Assembly: GCA_002496385.1 (NCBI GenBank) | Contig: DAJR01000009.1 | Location: 1 to 20,716, forward strand | Length of the DNA: 20,716 bases | Direction: 5' to 3' | DNA from: Methanomassiliicoccales archaeon UBA147 | GTDB lineage: Archaea > Thermoplasmatota > Thermoplasmata > SG8-5 | Shown: one piece after another, positions 1 through 7,520 of the stretch | Numbering within the stretch: the first letter of the stretch is position 1 | Layout of the letters: each line of letters begins with the position of its first letter | Made by a program: the position numbers and the translations under genes | The notes under the pieces: generated by a model | The model's input: the letters and a program-made list of their open reading frames with translations, nothing else | Told to the model about the DNA's origin: nothing | Database searches by the model: none

Positions 1-7
1 TGGATTC

Positions 8-42
8 GGGGCTGTATGTTTACCATAGAGCAGTTGCATGCC
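8..42. repeat. edge repeat, left copy
   Basis: This 35-nt segment matches positions 20682-20716 at 30 of 35 bases without a gap. Both copies contain GGGGCTG followed 10 nt later by GTTTACCATAG and then GCAGTT. The right copy is the 3' arm of a long inverted repeat; the partner arm of the left copy would lie outside the window. It is probably a dispersed structured repeat, but its type is unknown. Confidence 0.6.
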
Positions 43-100
43 TGAATATCGAAGCAGGATGGCTTCGATTTTCTTTGAATATATTAGAACGGCATGCAAC
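33..100. other. nested inverted repeat (hairpin or cruciform)
   Basis: A perfect 10-bp inverted repeat, GTTGCATGCC (33-42) and GGCATGCAAC (91-100), encloses a second perfect 8-bp one, ATCGAAGC (48-55) and GCTTCGAT (62-69), with a 6-nt loop. It overlaps the end of the left-edge repeat. No coding frame here looks real. It could be a structured RNA or a palindromic DNA element; which strand, if any, is transcribed cannot be told. Confidence 0.55.
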
Positions 101-119
101 GGTAGATCTACGACTACTC

Positions 120-163
120 ATGCCGATTCATCTCAGCCCTGAAAGGTTGAGCGTTCTCGGCAT
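120..163. other. two-stem hairpin with symmetric internal loop
   Basis: Arms ATGCCGA (120-126) and TCGGCAT (157-163) pair perfectly. Inside a 5x5 internal loop, CTCAGCC (132-138) pairs with GGTTGAG (145-151) with one G-U, closing a 6-nt loop. It lies beyond the T-run that follows the pilus operon, so it may be a 3' structure of that transcript or a separate small RNA. No known family was recognised. Confidence 0.45.
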
Positions 164-176
164 CTGCGCAGTAAAT

Positions 177-184
177 AAAAAAAA
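177..184 (-). terminator. T-run terminator of the pilus operon
   Basis: On the minus strand a run of eight T followed by ATTTA begins about 21 nt after the TAA of the second secretion ATPase (206-208). Archaeal termination is typically driven by such T-rich tracts. No strong hairpin sits directly before it. Confidence 0.55.
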
Positions 185-205
185 GGGCTGTTTCTTGGTT
201 CAACT

Positions 206-1912
206 TTATTCTTCAGGCACGAAACCGGAGTCGTCGACTTCTTTCATGACCTTTTCCGGGTCCTTGTAATAGCCGGCGACGTACTTGGCCACATTCCTGT
301 AGCTCACATTCTTGCTGCGGAGGTACTGGAGCAGTTTTGTCCTCCTCTTGACCTCGCGCATCATCTCCCTCTGGCTCCAGCCTTTGGTGATCGCTATCTG
401 ATCGTAGATGTAGCTGTGCCCGCCGTAGTTGAAGGTGTCATCGGCCGGGTTCCAGGTATAGACCGCATTGATGATCAGTTCGTTGCTGTCCGGGTCTATC
501 CCCACGATTTCGGTCAGGGACTTCACGCGCCTGGTCATCTTCGTGCCAACCTTGACCTGTGCCTGGATAAGCACCATGTTCAGGGAGGCTAGCAGGGCTC
601 TCGGCACCTCGATGGGGGGCTGCTCCATCCTGTTCACCATGGTCTGGACGCTCTCTGCGTGGAAGGTCGTGTAAGCGCTCTTTCCGGTTGCCATGGCCTG
701 GAAGACCACATACGCTTCCGAACCTCTGACCTCACCGACCATCATGTACTGGGGGCGCTGCCTCAGTGCGGCCGTGAGAAGCTCGAACATGTTGATCTCT
801 CCCGCCGCCCTTCCCGAGGCGTCCTTGCCTCCGAAGCCGGCACGGGTGAGCAATGGGACCCAGTTCTCGTGGGGCAGGTTGAGCTCACGGGTATCTTCAA
901 TGCTGACAATCTTCATCTGGGGCGGAATGAACAGCAGGACCGCGTTCAGGGTGGTCGTCTTCCCGCTGGCAGTGCCCCCGCAGACAAGGATGGATTTGCC
1001 GTTCTCGATGCAGAGCCACAGATAGGCCATCATGTCCAGGGACATGGTCCTGAAACGTATCATGTCCAGAGGCGTGAACGGGTTCTCCCTGAAACGCCTT
1101 ATCGTGAAGGACGAGCCGTGCTTGGTCACATGCGTGCCCAGGGTCGCCTGCAGCCTTGAGCCGTCCGGGATCGTCGCGTCGAGCATGGGTTCCGCGACGG
1201 AAATGTGCTTGCCGCAGCGCTGGGCGAGCCATACTACGAATCCGTCCAGTTCAACCGATGTCTTGAACCTGAGATTGGATTGGATGGACCCGTATTTCCT
1301 GTGGAACGTGTAAAGGGGGATGTTCATGCCGTCGCAGGAAAGGTCTTCCACCTGCGGGTCGGTCATGCCCACATCGATGGCCCCGTACCTCAGAAAGTCT
1401 CTGAGAATATAGTAGGTGACGCGCTCCCTGGATATCGGGTTCAGGCTCACTCCGATGTCTTTCAGAAGGCTGTCTATGGCGTTACGCAGGTACAGCTCCT
1501 TCTCGTCCTTGGTGGCATCGACCAGCCGTTCCAGCGAGTCGATGAGGGTTTCTTTGAGGACTTCCAGGATGTCCTCCTCTTCCTCTGTGAGCTTGGGCTC
1601 GATGACCTCGTACATGTAATCGTTAGATATGTTGTCGTATTTGATGCGGACATATGAATAGCCTTCGAGGATGGGCTGTATCTCGATTTCCCGTATGTGC
1701 TTCTCCACTATCTTGGGTATTGTGGTCACGCCTTCCACGATCTTCTTATCGAGGCTCTGGGAGCCCATACGCGCGACGATCTTGACCGATCTCTTGCCTG
1801 CGAGCTTCTTCATGTATGACTTCTTCATGTTATTGAGAGCGCCCGGGCCTTTCTTCCTGACGTCAAGTGCCTCTTCCTGCTGCATCTGCTCCTCAGTTGC
1901 CGCGTCCGCCAT
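206..1912 (-). CDS. type II/IV secretion system ATPase (second motor of the pilus operon)
   Basis: This 568-residue protein is a hexameric secretion/pilus motor ATPase of the GspE/VirB11/ArlI superfamily and should drive assembly or retraction of a filament from the inner face of the membrane. Visible motifs are the Walker A GGTASGKT (residues 312-319), the Asp-box-like SIEDTREL (337-344), Walker B MMVGEVRG (390-397) and a His-box TTFHAES (415-421). The N-domain carries the CDG segment (about 193-195) also present in the neighbouring paralogue. The N-terminal 75 residues are charged and variable. It is the last gene of the operon, 12 nt after the TadC-like gene, with a good ribosome binding site (AGGAGTG) about 7 nt before the ATG. 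All nucleotide-binding motifs are intact, so it is not a decayed copy of ATPase 1. The family call is firm; whether it extends, retracts or serves another filament is unknown. Confidence 0.93.
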   Translation of the reverse strand: MADAATEEQMQQEEALDVRKKGPGALNNMKKSYMKKLAGKRSVKIVARMGSQSLDKKIVEGVTTIPKIVEKHIREIEIQPILEGYSYVRIKYDNISNDYMYEVIEPKLTEEEEDILEVLKETLIDSLERLVDATKDEKELYLRNAIDSLLKDIGVSLNPISRERVTYYILRDFLRYGAIDVGMTDPQVEDLSCDGMNIPLYTFHRKYGSIQSNLRFKTSVELDGFVVWLAQRCGKHISVAEPMLDATIPDGSRLQATLGTHVTKHGSSFTIRRFRENPFTPLDMIRFRTMSLDMMAYLWLCIENGKSILVCGGTASGKTTTLNAVLLFIPPQMKIVSIEDTRELNLPHENWVPLLTRAGFGGKDASGRAAGEINMFELLTAALRQRPQYMMVGEVRGSEAYVVFQAMATGKSAYTTFHAESVQTMVNRMEQPPIEVPRALLASLNMVLIQAQVKVGTKMTRRVKSLTEIVGIDPDSNELIINAVYTWNPADDTFNYGGHSYIYDQIAITKGWSQREMMREVKRRTKLLQYLRSKNVSYRNVAKYVAGYYKDPEKVMKEVDDSGFVPEE

Positions 1913-1924
1913 GTTTTTTCACTC

Positions 1925-2998
1925 CTACATCACTGTCAGAACCAGGAATCCCAGTATCAGCAATATGACGCTGTGCCGCATGCCGTCGGCCACGCTGCCT
2001 GTTTGCAACACCCCGGCCATGATTCCGTCTCCAATGGCATGTGCCATGACCGCAAGGAAGAAGCATATCTGGATGGCCGGGATGGCCGAAACGTCAAGTG
2101 ACGCGCCGCCAACGCCGCCTTCAATGCCCGCTGCCTCCGCAGCCGCCGCCACGTTCGTGCCTGCTATCCTGATTTTCGGAAGGAATGTGAGGTTCAAAAT
2201 GATTATGGTGACAAGGAAAACGAAGAACGAGATGTAAATGACTGCAAGGTAGGTGCTCATCTGGAGGTTGCGCTCTGCCGCGGAGTACTGTTCCTCCTTG
2301 GTGTCGTGAGCGACCATCGACAGGACGTCCGCTACGCTTCCGCCGGCGTCGCTGGCTTTAACTACAATTGTAACCACCCTTCTTACCAGCGGAGTGTTGA
2401 CCCTTTCAGAGAACAGCCTGAGCGTCTCACCGGCCGGCACGCCCCATTCTATCTGGGCGGCCATCTTCTTGATTTCCGGGGTAAGTTTTCCGTATCTGCC
2501 CATCGATGCGACGACGATGGCATCGGCCAAGGTCATGCCGAACCTGCCCGCCTCCGCCACATCTCTCAGGAAATCGGGGAGTCTCTTCTCGATGTCCTTG
2601 ATGTTCTTCTGTTTTTTGGATGAATAGAAGGCATAGGGTCCGATCATAATGCCGAGGCCGATGAACACGAAGTTGAGGAAACGCTGCATCGGAGGCTGCG
2701 CTTGGTCGGGCACGCCGTCCCCGTCGCTGTCATAGCCGTCGAACACGTCCTTGGAGTTGATTACACCGTCTTCATTGGTGTCCTCGCCGACCTCCTGGGG
2801 CCTTTGGATCACGCCGTCCTCGTTCAGGTCGGTTGTGGGCAGGGATTTCATCGACCAGTCGACCTGCTCTGTGAGATTCAGCATGCCGAAGACGAAGAAC
2901 AGGGCAAGGACGACGCCGCTGGCTGCAAGGATTGCTCTGGTATAGTCCCGTTTCTGGGACATCACGACCTTTTTCATTTCCTCTTTCGACATTGCCAT
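1925..2998 (-). CDS. TadC-like platform protein (T2SSF domain) with calcium-binding-type loops
   Basis: This 357-residue integral membrane protein belongs to the T2SSF family, the platform on which pilus motor ATPases act. Predicted membrane spans are near residues 21-41, 105-125, 248-271, 309-331 and 342-357; the T2SSF cytoplasmic domain lies at about 130-245. Between the first two spans is an insert with three DxNxDG/DxDxDG loops: DLNEDG (57-62), DTNEDG (73-78) and DSDGDG (90-95). They resemble dockerin, EF-hand-like or thrombospondin type 3 calcium loops. By topology this loop should face outside. The gene lies 4 nt after the TadB-like gene and 12 nt before ATPase 2, clearly one transcript. 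The start is ATG 2998 with AGGA about 9 nt upstream; a second ATG at 2992 is possible. A platform split over two half-size proteins is typical of Tad systems, while archaellum ArlJ is one longer protein. Confidence 0.85.
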   Translation of the reverse strand: MAMSKEEMKKVVMSQKRDYTRAILAASGVVLALFFVFGMLNLTEQVDWSMKSLPTTDLNEDGVIQRPQEVGEDTNEDGVINSKDVFDGYDSDGDGVPDQAQPPMQRFLNFVFIGLGIMIGPYAFYSSKKQKNIKDIEKRLPDFLRDVAEAGRFGMTLADAIVVASMGRYGKLTPEIKKMAAQIEWGVPAGETLRLFSERVNTPLVRRVVTIVVKASDAGGSVADVLSMVAHDTKEEQYSAAERNLQMSTYLAVIYISFFVFLVTIIILNLTFLPKIRIAGTNVAAAAEAAGIEGGVGGASLDVSAIPAIQICFFLAVMAHAIGDGIMAGVLQTGSVADGMRHSVILLILGFLVLTVM

Positions 2999-3002
2999 TT
3001 TA

Positions 3003-4025
3003 TCATTCCTGGCCTGTGTTCCACACGACGAATATGAATCCGAACATCGCCAACGGGATCATCAGTCCCACGACCGCATACAGAATCATCAGCGTGTTGG
3101 CTGCATTTCCGCCGATGATGGCCATGATTGCCAATATTACCACTAAGAACAGGGGGAAGGCCACCACTACGGTCACGTAGCTCTCTCCGAGCATGGAAAG
3201 GGTTTCCATCGTGCTCTTGAGGACAAGCTTGTTCTCCTTCTCGTACTCGGTCGCCTTCAGCAGGAAGTAGGGCTTGAGCTGGCCGCCGGAAGTCGAGGTT
3301 GTGACCACGCCCTGCAGGAAATCCTGGAATTTCTGCGAGGGCGAGCGCAGGGCGCCCTTCTTGATCGCGGTGAGAATGTCAATCCCAAGAAGTTCTGTGT
3401 CCCTGGTTATCCACTCCGCCTCCCTCTGTATCTCGCCGTAAACCGGCTGCCTTGAGAGTTCCTTGAACACCATGTCGACAGGCACATTCGCGGAAGCCAT
3501 TGCCGAAATGAAGCTCATTGCGGAGGAAATCCTCTTGTCGATGTTCCTCGCCCTTGACTTGGCTTTGCTGCCCGGTGTGCCTTTGAGTATGTTGAATGCC
3601 ATGAAAGGAAGACCTATCGGCATAGCGACTGCAAGCAGCAAACCGATGAGAAACATATCGAGGAACAGGGTGAATATCAGAGCGATGACTATCCCGGCAA
3701 CCAGTGCAACCGCGAAAAGCACGACGGCGGTCATGTAGACGGTGGCCATGAACTCCTCGGGCCGGATCTTCATGTGGGCTTTGAGGAGGTTCTCTTCGAG
3801 TTCCTGGTCCTCGGCGTTCTTTGATTTCACATAATTCCCCATCATGCGCCAGCTCAGTTCCTGGAAGGATGTGAGCTTGATGTATTCGGGAACCGCGCCT
3901 TTGGGGAGCCGGATGAGGTGCGGTGCCTTTACCTCCTCCTCCCTGCTCTTCTTGGTTTTGAGGTGGCGGCCTTTGGTTTCGAGCTTCTGGAAAGTGTCCT
4001 GGGTCTCATGCGCCAACTTTCGCAC
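3003..4025 (-). CDS. TadB-like platform protein (T2SSF domain)
   Basis: This 340-residue membrane protein of the T2SSF family is the probable partner of the next gene in forming the pilus assembly platform. It has a long charged cytoplasmic N-terminus (1-90), hydrophobic spans at about 93-121 and 124-146, a T2SSF cytoplasmic domain (about 160-275), and C-terminal spans at about 281-305 and 310-336. It overlaps the 3' end of ATPase 1. The start taken here is GTG at 4025 (20-nt overlap), but a G-rich ribosome binding site (GGGGGTG, about 4029-4023) sits 6 nt before an in-frame TTG at 4016, which is an equally good or better start. An ATG at 4009 in the overlap is out of frame. It shares limited similarity with the TadC-like neighbour, as expected for the two halves of the family. 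Confidence 0.85.
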   Translation of the reverse strand: MRKLAHETQDTFQKLETKGRHLKTKKSREEEVKAPHLIRLPKGAVPEYIKLTSFQELSWRMMGNYVKSKNAEDQELEENLLKAHMKIRPEEFMATVYMTAVVLFAVALVAGIVIALIFTLFLDMFLIGLLLAVAMPIGLPFMAFNILKGTPGSKAKSRARNIDKRISSAMSFISAMASANVPVDMVFKELSRQPVYGEIQREAEWITRDTELLGIDILTAIKKGALRSPSQKFQDFLQGVVTTSTSGGQLKPYFLLKATEYEKENKLVLKSTMETLSMLGESYVTVVVAFPLFLVVILAIMAIIGGNAANTLMILYAVVGLMIPLAMFGFIFVVWNTGQE

Positions 4026-5700
4026 CCCCTTCGCCCGTGACGAGCGAGGCTTCGGTTACCCAGCCCATCTCATCCCTTATCTTCTGTATCGTTTCCATGG
4101 GTTCTTTGTAATATGAAACAACGAGGTTGGATATCTGGCGGAAATCCGTTATGTTCTTCTCGACCAGGTATTTCACGATATCCACGCGCCTGGTCATCTC
4201 GGAGTTCATTTCTTCGTGGGTCATGTTCTTCATTTCCATTATCTGGTCCAGGATGAAGCTGTGTCCTTTGTAGATGAATGAGTCCGTACGCTGGTTCCAT
4301 TGGTACACCATGTTGGATATGACCTCGTTGGTCTCGGGCTCGAACCCGACCAGCTCCACAATATCGGTTATGCGGCGGACGATGCTGTCCCCCACCCTGA
4401 CATGTTTCTGGATGATCACGAAATTCAGCGATGTGAGAAGAATTCTCGGCGTGCTGATGGGGGGGTTCTCAAGCCTGTTGATCATGGACTTGACCGAGTC
4501 TGCATGCATCGTGGAATACGTGGTGTGGCCGGTTGCCATTGCCTGGAACATCGTGGCTGTCTCTGCACCCCTCACTTCCCCGACGATGATGTATTCGGGC
4601 CTCTGCCTCAGCGCGGCCCTGACAAGCTCGAACATGTCAATCTCCCCCGGAGCCTTGCCGTCCTTGCCGCGCTCCCCGACGCCGGTCCTGGTAGTTCCCG
4701 GGATCCAGTTCTCGTGGGGAAGGTTGATCTCCCTGGTGTCCTCCATGGTGATTATCTTGGAACCGGGCTTGATGAAAAGCGCGAGCGCGTTAAGAGTGGC
4801 AGTCTTTCCGCTGGCTGTGCCGCCGGCGATTATCATTGACTGGTTGTGTTCGACCAGCATCCAGCAGTACGCGACCATTTCGGGGGATGCCGTGTTGTAC
4901 GTGATGAGTTCGACCGGCGTGAAGGGCTTCTCCTTGTACCGCCTGATCGTGAACGAGGAACCTCTTGTCGTGACCTCCTGGCCGTATGTCGCCTGGACTC
5001 TGTGGCCTTCCTCGGTCGTTCCGTCAAGAATCGGGACTGAAACGGATACCTGCTTGCCGCACCTCTGCCCAAGATATATCACGAAGCTGTTGAGGTCTTT
5101 CTCGTCGGGGAATTTGACGTCCGTCTTGATGGACTCGTATTTCTGGTGATAGATGAACAGCGGGACATTGGTGCCGTCGCAGGAAATATCTTCGATGTAT
5201 TTGTCGCCCATCAGGTTGTCGATGGGGCCGTAGCCTACGAAATCCCTTGTGATGTAATAGTGAATCTTCTGAACAGTGACAGGCTCCAACCGCATCCCGC
5301 GGCTTTTGATGAAACTGTCCACACTTTTCTTCAGGTACTCGCTCTTGTCTTTGATGGCCATCTTGTCCAGCTCATACTCCAGAGTTCTGTTCAAGGAATC
5401 TTTGATCAGGTTGAGAGTTTCGGTTTCCTTGTCGTCCAGAGACGGTTCATGGATTTGATATATGAACTCGGACTGGTTGTTGTCATAAATCACCCTTGCA
5501 TAACTGTAAGGCTCTTTGATTGTGTATATTTCTATCTCGTCGATGCCCGGCGTGGTGATGTCGGGTATCGGGCACAGCGGGGACCCCTTTCCCTCCTTCC
5601 ATTTCTTCTCTAGGGCGATGACCCCCCTCGGCACCTTGACTTTGAGAGTCTGCGATTTGCTTTTCAGCATCTTCTGCATCATTGATTGTTTCATGCCCAT
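4006..5700 (-). CDS. type II/IV secretion system ATPase (first motor of the pilus operon)
   Basis: This 564-residue motor ATPase of the GspE/VirB11/ArlI superfamily is predicted to power filament assembly or secretion at the membrane. Motifs: Walker A GGTASGKT (293-300), Asp-box TMEDTREINL (318-327), Walker B YIIVGEVRG (370-378), and STMHADS (396-402). A CDG segment (174-176) followed by a HQKY stretch matches the N-domain of archaeal family members. It is similar along most of its length to the second ATPase of the operon, the two differing mainly in the first 75 residues and the C-terminal tail. The start ATG overlaps the stop of the pilin-like gene by one base (TAATG), a sign of translational coupling; another ATG is two codons in. 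The 3' end overlaps the TadB-like gene. A simple archaeal pilus operon has one such motor, so the pair is notable. Confidence 0.94.
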   Translation of the reverse strand: MGMKQSMMQKMLKSKSQTLKVKVPRGVIALEKKWKEGKGSPLCPIPDITTPGIDEIEIYTIKEPYSYARVIYDNNQSEFIYQIHEPSLDDKETETLNLIKDSLNRTLEYELDKMAIKDKSEYLKKSVDSFIKSRGMRLEPVTVQKIHYYITRDFVGYGPIDNLMGDKYIEDISCDGTNVPLFIYHQKYESIKTDVKFPDEKDLNSFVIYLGQRCGKQVSVSVPILDGTTEEGHRVQATYGQEVTTRGSSFTIRRYKEKPFTPVELITYNTASPEMVAYCWMLVEHNQSMIIAGGTASGKTATLNALALFIKPGSKIITMEDTREINLPHENWIPGTTRTGVGERGKDGKAPGEIDMFELVRAALRQRPEYIIVGEVRGAETATMFQAMATGHTTYSTMHADSVKSMINRLENPPISTPRILLTSLNFVIIQKHVRVGDSIVRRITDIVELVGFEPETNEVISNMVYQWNQRTDSFIYKGHSFILDQIMEMKNMTHEEMNSEMTRRVDIVKYLVEKNITDFRQISNLVVSYYKEPMETIQKIRDEMGWVTEASLVTGEGGAKVGA

Positions 5701-6728
5701 TATTCCGCCCCCAACTCGGAGGTTGATATCTCAATGTAAGCGATTGTCAATGAGAAGCTGGATACAATATCCGGCCGAATCAGAACCTTAACCTCCCACA
5801 GCTTGTCCAGGGAACTCGGGTTGGATCTCAGTGTGGATGTCAGCACATAGTCCGTATTACTGTTGCTGAAGTCGGGCCCCCATGCTAGGCCGGCGCCTGA
5901 GAGCGTTTGGTTGAAGCTTGCATTCCATGCACGCTCATACAGGGTGGTGTGGCTAATGCAGAGGAAGGGGTACATCGCTCCTGAGGTGTTTGTGATGTTG
6001 GTGTAGGTGGTGGTGGTGGTTGATTTCATGGCTGTCGATACGCCGCGGGTCCCGTAGCCGATGTAATCGGTGTCGTCCCCGCGCAGGTCAACCTGGCCGT
6101 AGGAAATGTGATAGAGTCCGCCGCCGGTCGGGGTCACGACGAACTGGGAGGTGGCTTTCATGTACTGGCCGTCGGGCTGTTTGATTATCAGGGCATCGTT
6201 TTCGTATGCCAGCTCCTGTTCTATGTAATACCGGTTCGGGGCTCTCAGCTTTATTGTGCCGCCGGTGTTCGAGGGAATGTCCATCACCGAGGCGCTCGTG
6301 TTGAAGCTGAAGCTGACGTTATCATAGCTGGCTGCGCGCTGAACAGAGAGATAGCCCGGAGTGGGGGAGGCGAACATGGGTATGCCGTCCGCACCCAATC
6401 TTACCGGGGAGAACATTTGAACAGGCGAGGTTCCCTGGATCGTGCCCGCAAGTATCTGCATGTCCACCGCCTGCTTGAGGGAGGCGAACTGGCCATAGGC
6501 GAGTGCCATGTGGGATGCCTCATTCTCCTCCATCCAGACCGGAACGTACTGGCTTGTGAACATGGATAAGAATGCGAGGAACACCATCATCGCCATTATG
6601 GTGCCAACCGTGGACGCAACCCCGTCATCGTCCCATTGTTTGCGTGGCCGTATGCGAGAATCTGTGTTCGCTCCTGTCCGATTGCCATGCGTGCCTCCGC
6701 AGATTGGGAAAAAGTTCTGTTTCAACAT
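5700..6728 (-). CDS. pilin-like, N-terminally anchored extracellular protein
   Basis: This 342-residue protein opens the pilus operon. A polar N-terminus of about 36 residues ends in DDDGVASTVGT, followed by a single hydrophobic helix (about 41-60). This layout resembles archaeal type IV pilin-like proteins, where a short charged leader precedes an alpha-helical membrane segment that polymerises or anchors the protein. The rest is polar, rich in Ser, Thr, Gly and Tyr, with no Cys, and looks extracellular and beta-rich. The leader is longer than usual, so leader-peptidase cleavage is not certain. The start ATG is preceded by GGAG at 7 nt; a TATA-like alternating AT tract lies at 6753-6766. The product could be a major or minor pilin, or a secreted component moved by the two ATPases. 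No specific family name is recognised. Confidence 0.65.
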   Translation of the reverse strand: MLKQNFFPICGGTHGNRTGANTDSRIRPRKQWDDDGVASTVGTIMAMMVFLAFLSMFTSQYVPVWMEENEASHMALAYGQFASLKQAVDMQILAGTIQGTSPVQMFSPVRLGADGIPMFASPTPGYLSVQRAASYDNVSFSFNTSASVMDIPSNTGGTIKLRAPNRYYIEQELAYENDALIIKQPDGQYMKATSQFVVTPTGGGLYHISYGQVDLRGDDTDYIGYGTRGVSTAMKSTTTTTYTNITNTSGAMYPFLCISHTTLYERAWNASFNQTLSGAGLAWGPDFSNSNTDYVLTSTLRSNPSSLDKLWEVKVLIRPDIVSSFSLTIAYIEISTSELGAE

Positions 6729-6752
6729 CCTCTCGCTCCAATTAATGGTATC

Positions 6753-6766
6753 AATATATATATATC
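6753..6766 (-). promoter_or_regulatory. TATA box of the pilus operon
   Basis: An alternating AT tract on the minus strand is centred about 31 nt before the ATG at 6728. With the usual archaeal spacing, transcription would start within about 5 nt of the coding sequence, so the GGAG before the ATG might be only partly transcribed. Confidence 0.5.
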
Positions 6767-6801
6767 TGTCGCTGGTCGCGGCGCAAACACCATTTTCGTG
6801 C

Positions 6802-6837
6802 TGTACCCTCTTGAAATTTGCTGTAAGAGATGGTACA
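6802..6837. promoter_or_regulatory. dyad between divergent promoters (candidate operator)
   Basis: TGTACC followed directly by CTCTT (6802-6812) pairs with AAGAG and GGTACA (6825-6837), with a 2-nt bulge and a 12-nt spacer. It sits between the TATA boxes of the pilus operon and the zinc-ribbon/TPR gene, directly upstream of the latter. A regulator-binding site is plausible, but only the symmetry is seen. Confidence 0.4.
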
Positions 6838-6842
6838 ACATC

Positions 6843-6853
6843 TTTATTTATCC
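6843..6853 (+). promoter_or_regulatory. TATA box of the zinc-ribbon/TPR gene
   Basis: TTTATTTATCC is centred about 28 nt before the ATG at 6876, and no ribosome binding site precedes that ATG. This fits a leaderless transcript and supports the start chosen. Confidence 0.6.
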
Positions 6854-6875
6854 CAATGCCGATTCCCTGGGTGCC

Positions 6876-7520
6876 ATGAAAACATGCGAGCTGTGCGGGG
6901 CGGAGATACCAGAGAATCTCAAGGTCTGCTCCAGATGTGGTTTCGAATTCCAGAAGGAGATAAGAAGGGACAGCCGGGACAGGGCTCTGCTGGAGAGAAA
7001 TGCTGGGGCGTCCGTTGAAGAGGTCAGGCGCGACCTGAGGGACAGGCAGGCCAAGCTGACCGCATACATGGAGAACCTGGCCGCGAAAAGCCTGGCCGCG
7101 GAGGAACTTTCCTCTCTTATGGATGAGTCGCTGACATACCTCCAGATACCCTTGGTCCTGGGGGTAGAGGATGAATTAAGGCTGGATGGGGGGGAGAAGG
7201 AATTCGTCGGGCTTGTGACACGGTGCCTGGGCAATGCCGATTCCCTGAATGGGGGACCGGTGGGCACGGCAGGGACATACATCAAACTGAGCAATGCCCT
7301 TCAATCGCTAGGTGAAACTGAGACTGCCATGCTGATGATCGACAAGGCCCTGCTCATCAACCCGCGGGACCGCGCGGCCCAATTCGGCAAGGCAAAGCTG
7401 TTGTTCTATGCCAAACGGTACGATGCGGCAAAAAAATGCCTGGAAAAGCTCATTGCGGCAGGAGACGACGACAATGCCAGGTATCTCTCAGAGCTGATAG
7501 AGCAACTCATCGGTTATTGA
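6876..7520 (+). CDS. zinc-ribbon plus TPR protein
   Basis: This 214-residue protein starts with a four-cysteine zinc ribbon, CELCG (4-8) and CSRCG (18-22). A charged, probably helical or coiled-coil region (26-95) follows, then a C-terminal part with at least two TPR-like helix pairs (about 135-205), for example around the segment ALLINPRDRAA. Such proteins usually act as protein-protein adaptors; no catalytic motif is seen. The frame is open upstream to 6636 but that part is antisense to the pilin-like gene; the TATA box 28 nt before the ATG at 6876 and the zinc ribbon starting right there fix the start. It is divergent from the pilus operon and shares its promoter region, so co-regulation is possible. 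Its stop overlaps the convergent folC::nth gene by 14 nt. The specific function is unknown. Confidence 0.8.
   Translation: MKTCELCGAEIPENLKVCSRCGFEFQKEIRRDSRDRALLERNAGASVEEVRRDLRDRQAKLTAYMENLAAKSLAAEELSSLMDESLTYLQIPLVLGVEDELRLDGGEKEFVGLVTRCLGNADSLNGGPVGTAGTYIKLSNALQSLGETETAMLMIDKALLINPRDRAAQFGKAKLLFYAKRYDAAKKCLEKLIAAGDDDNARYLSELIEQLIGY

Noticed and set aside
1..205. tRNA or other known RNA gene in the hairpin cluster
   Set aside because: No T-loop or anticodon arrangement and no recognised SRP, RNase P or box C/D layout; a CTGA/GATGA pair on the minus strand (about 140-128) is too weak to call.
75..269. 64-residue plus-strand open frame at the left edge
   Set aside because: It crosses hairpins, the operon terminator and the antisense end of an ATPase gene; low-complexity product.
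4274..5149. 291-residue plus-strand open frame
   Set aside because: Antisense to the first secretion ATPase with no promoter or recognisable protein pattern.
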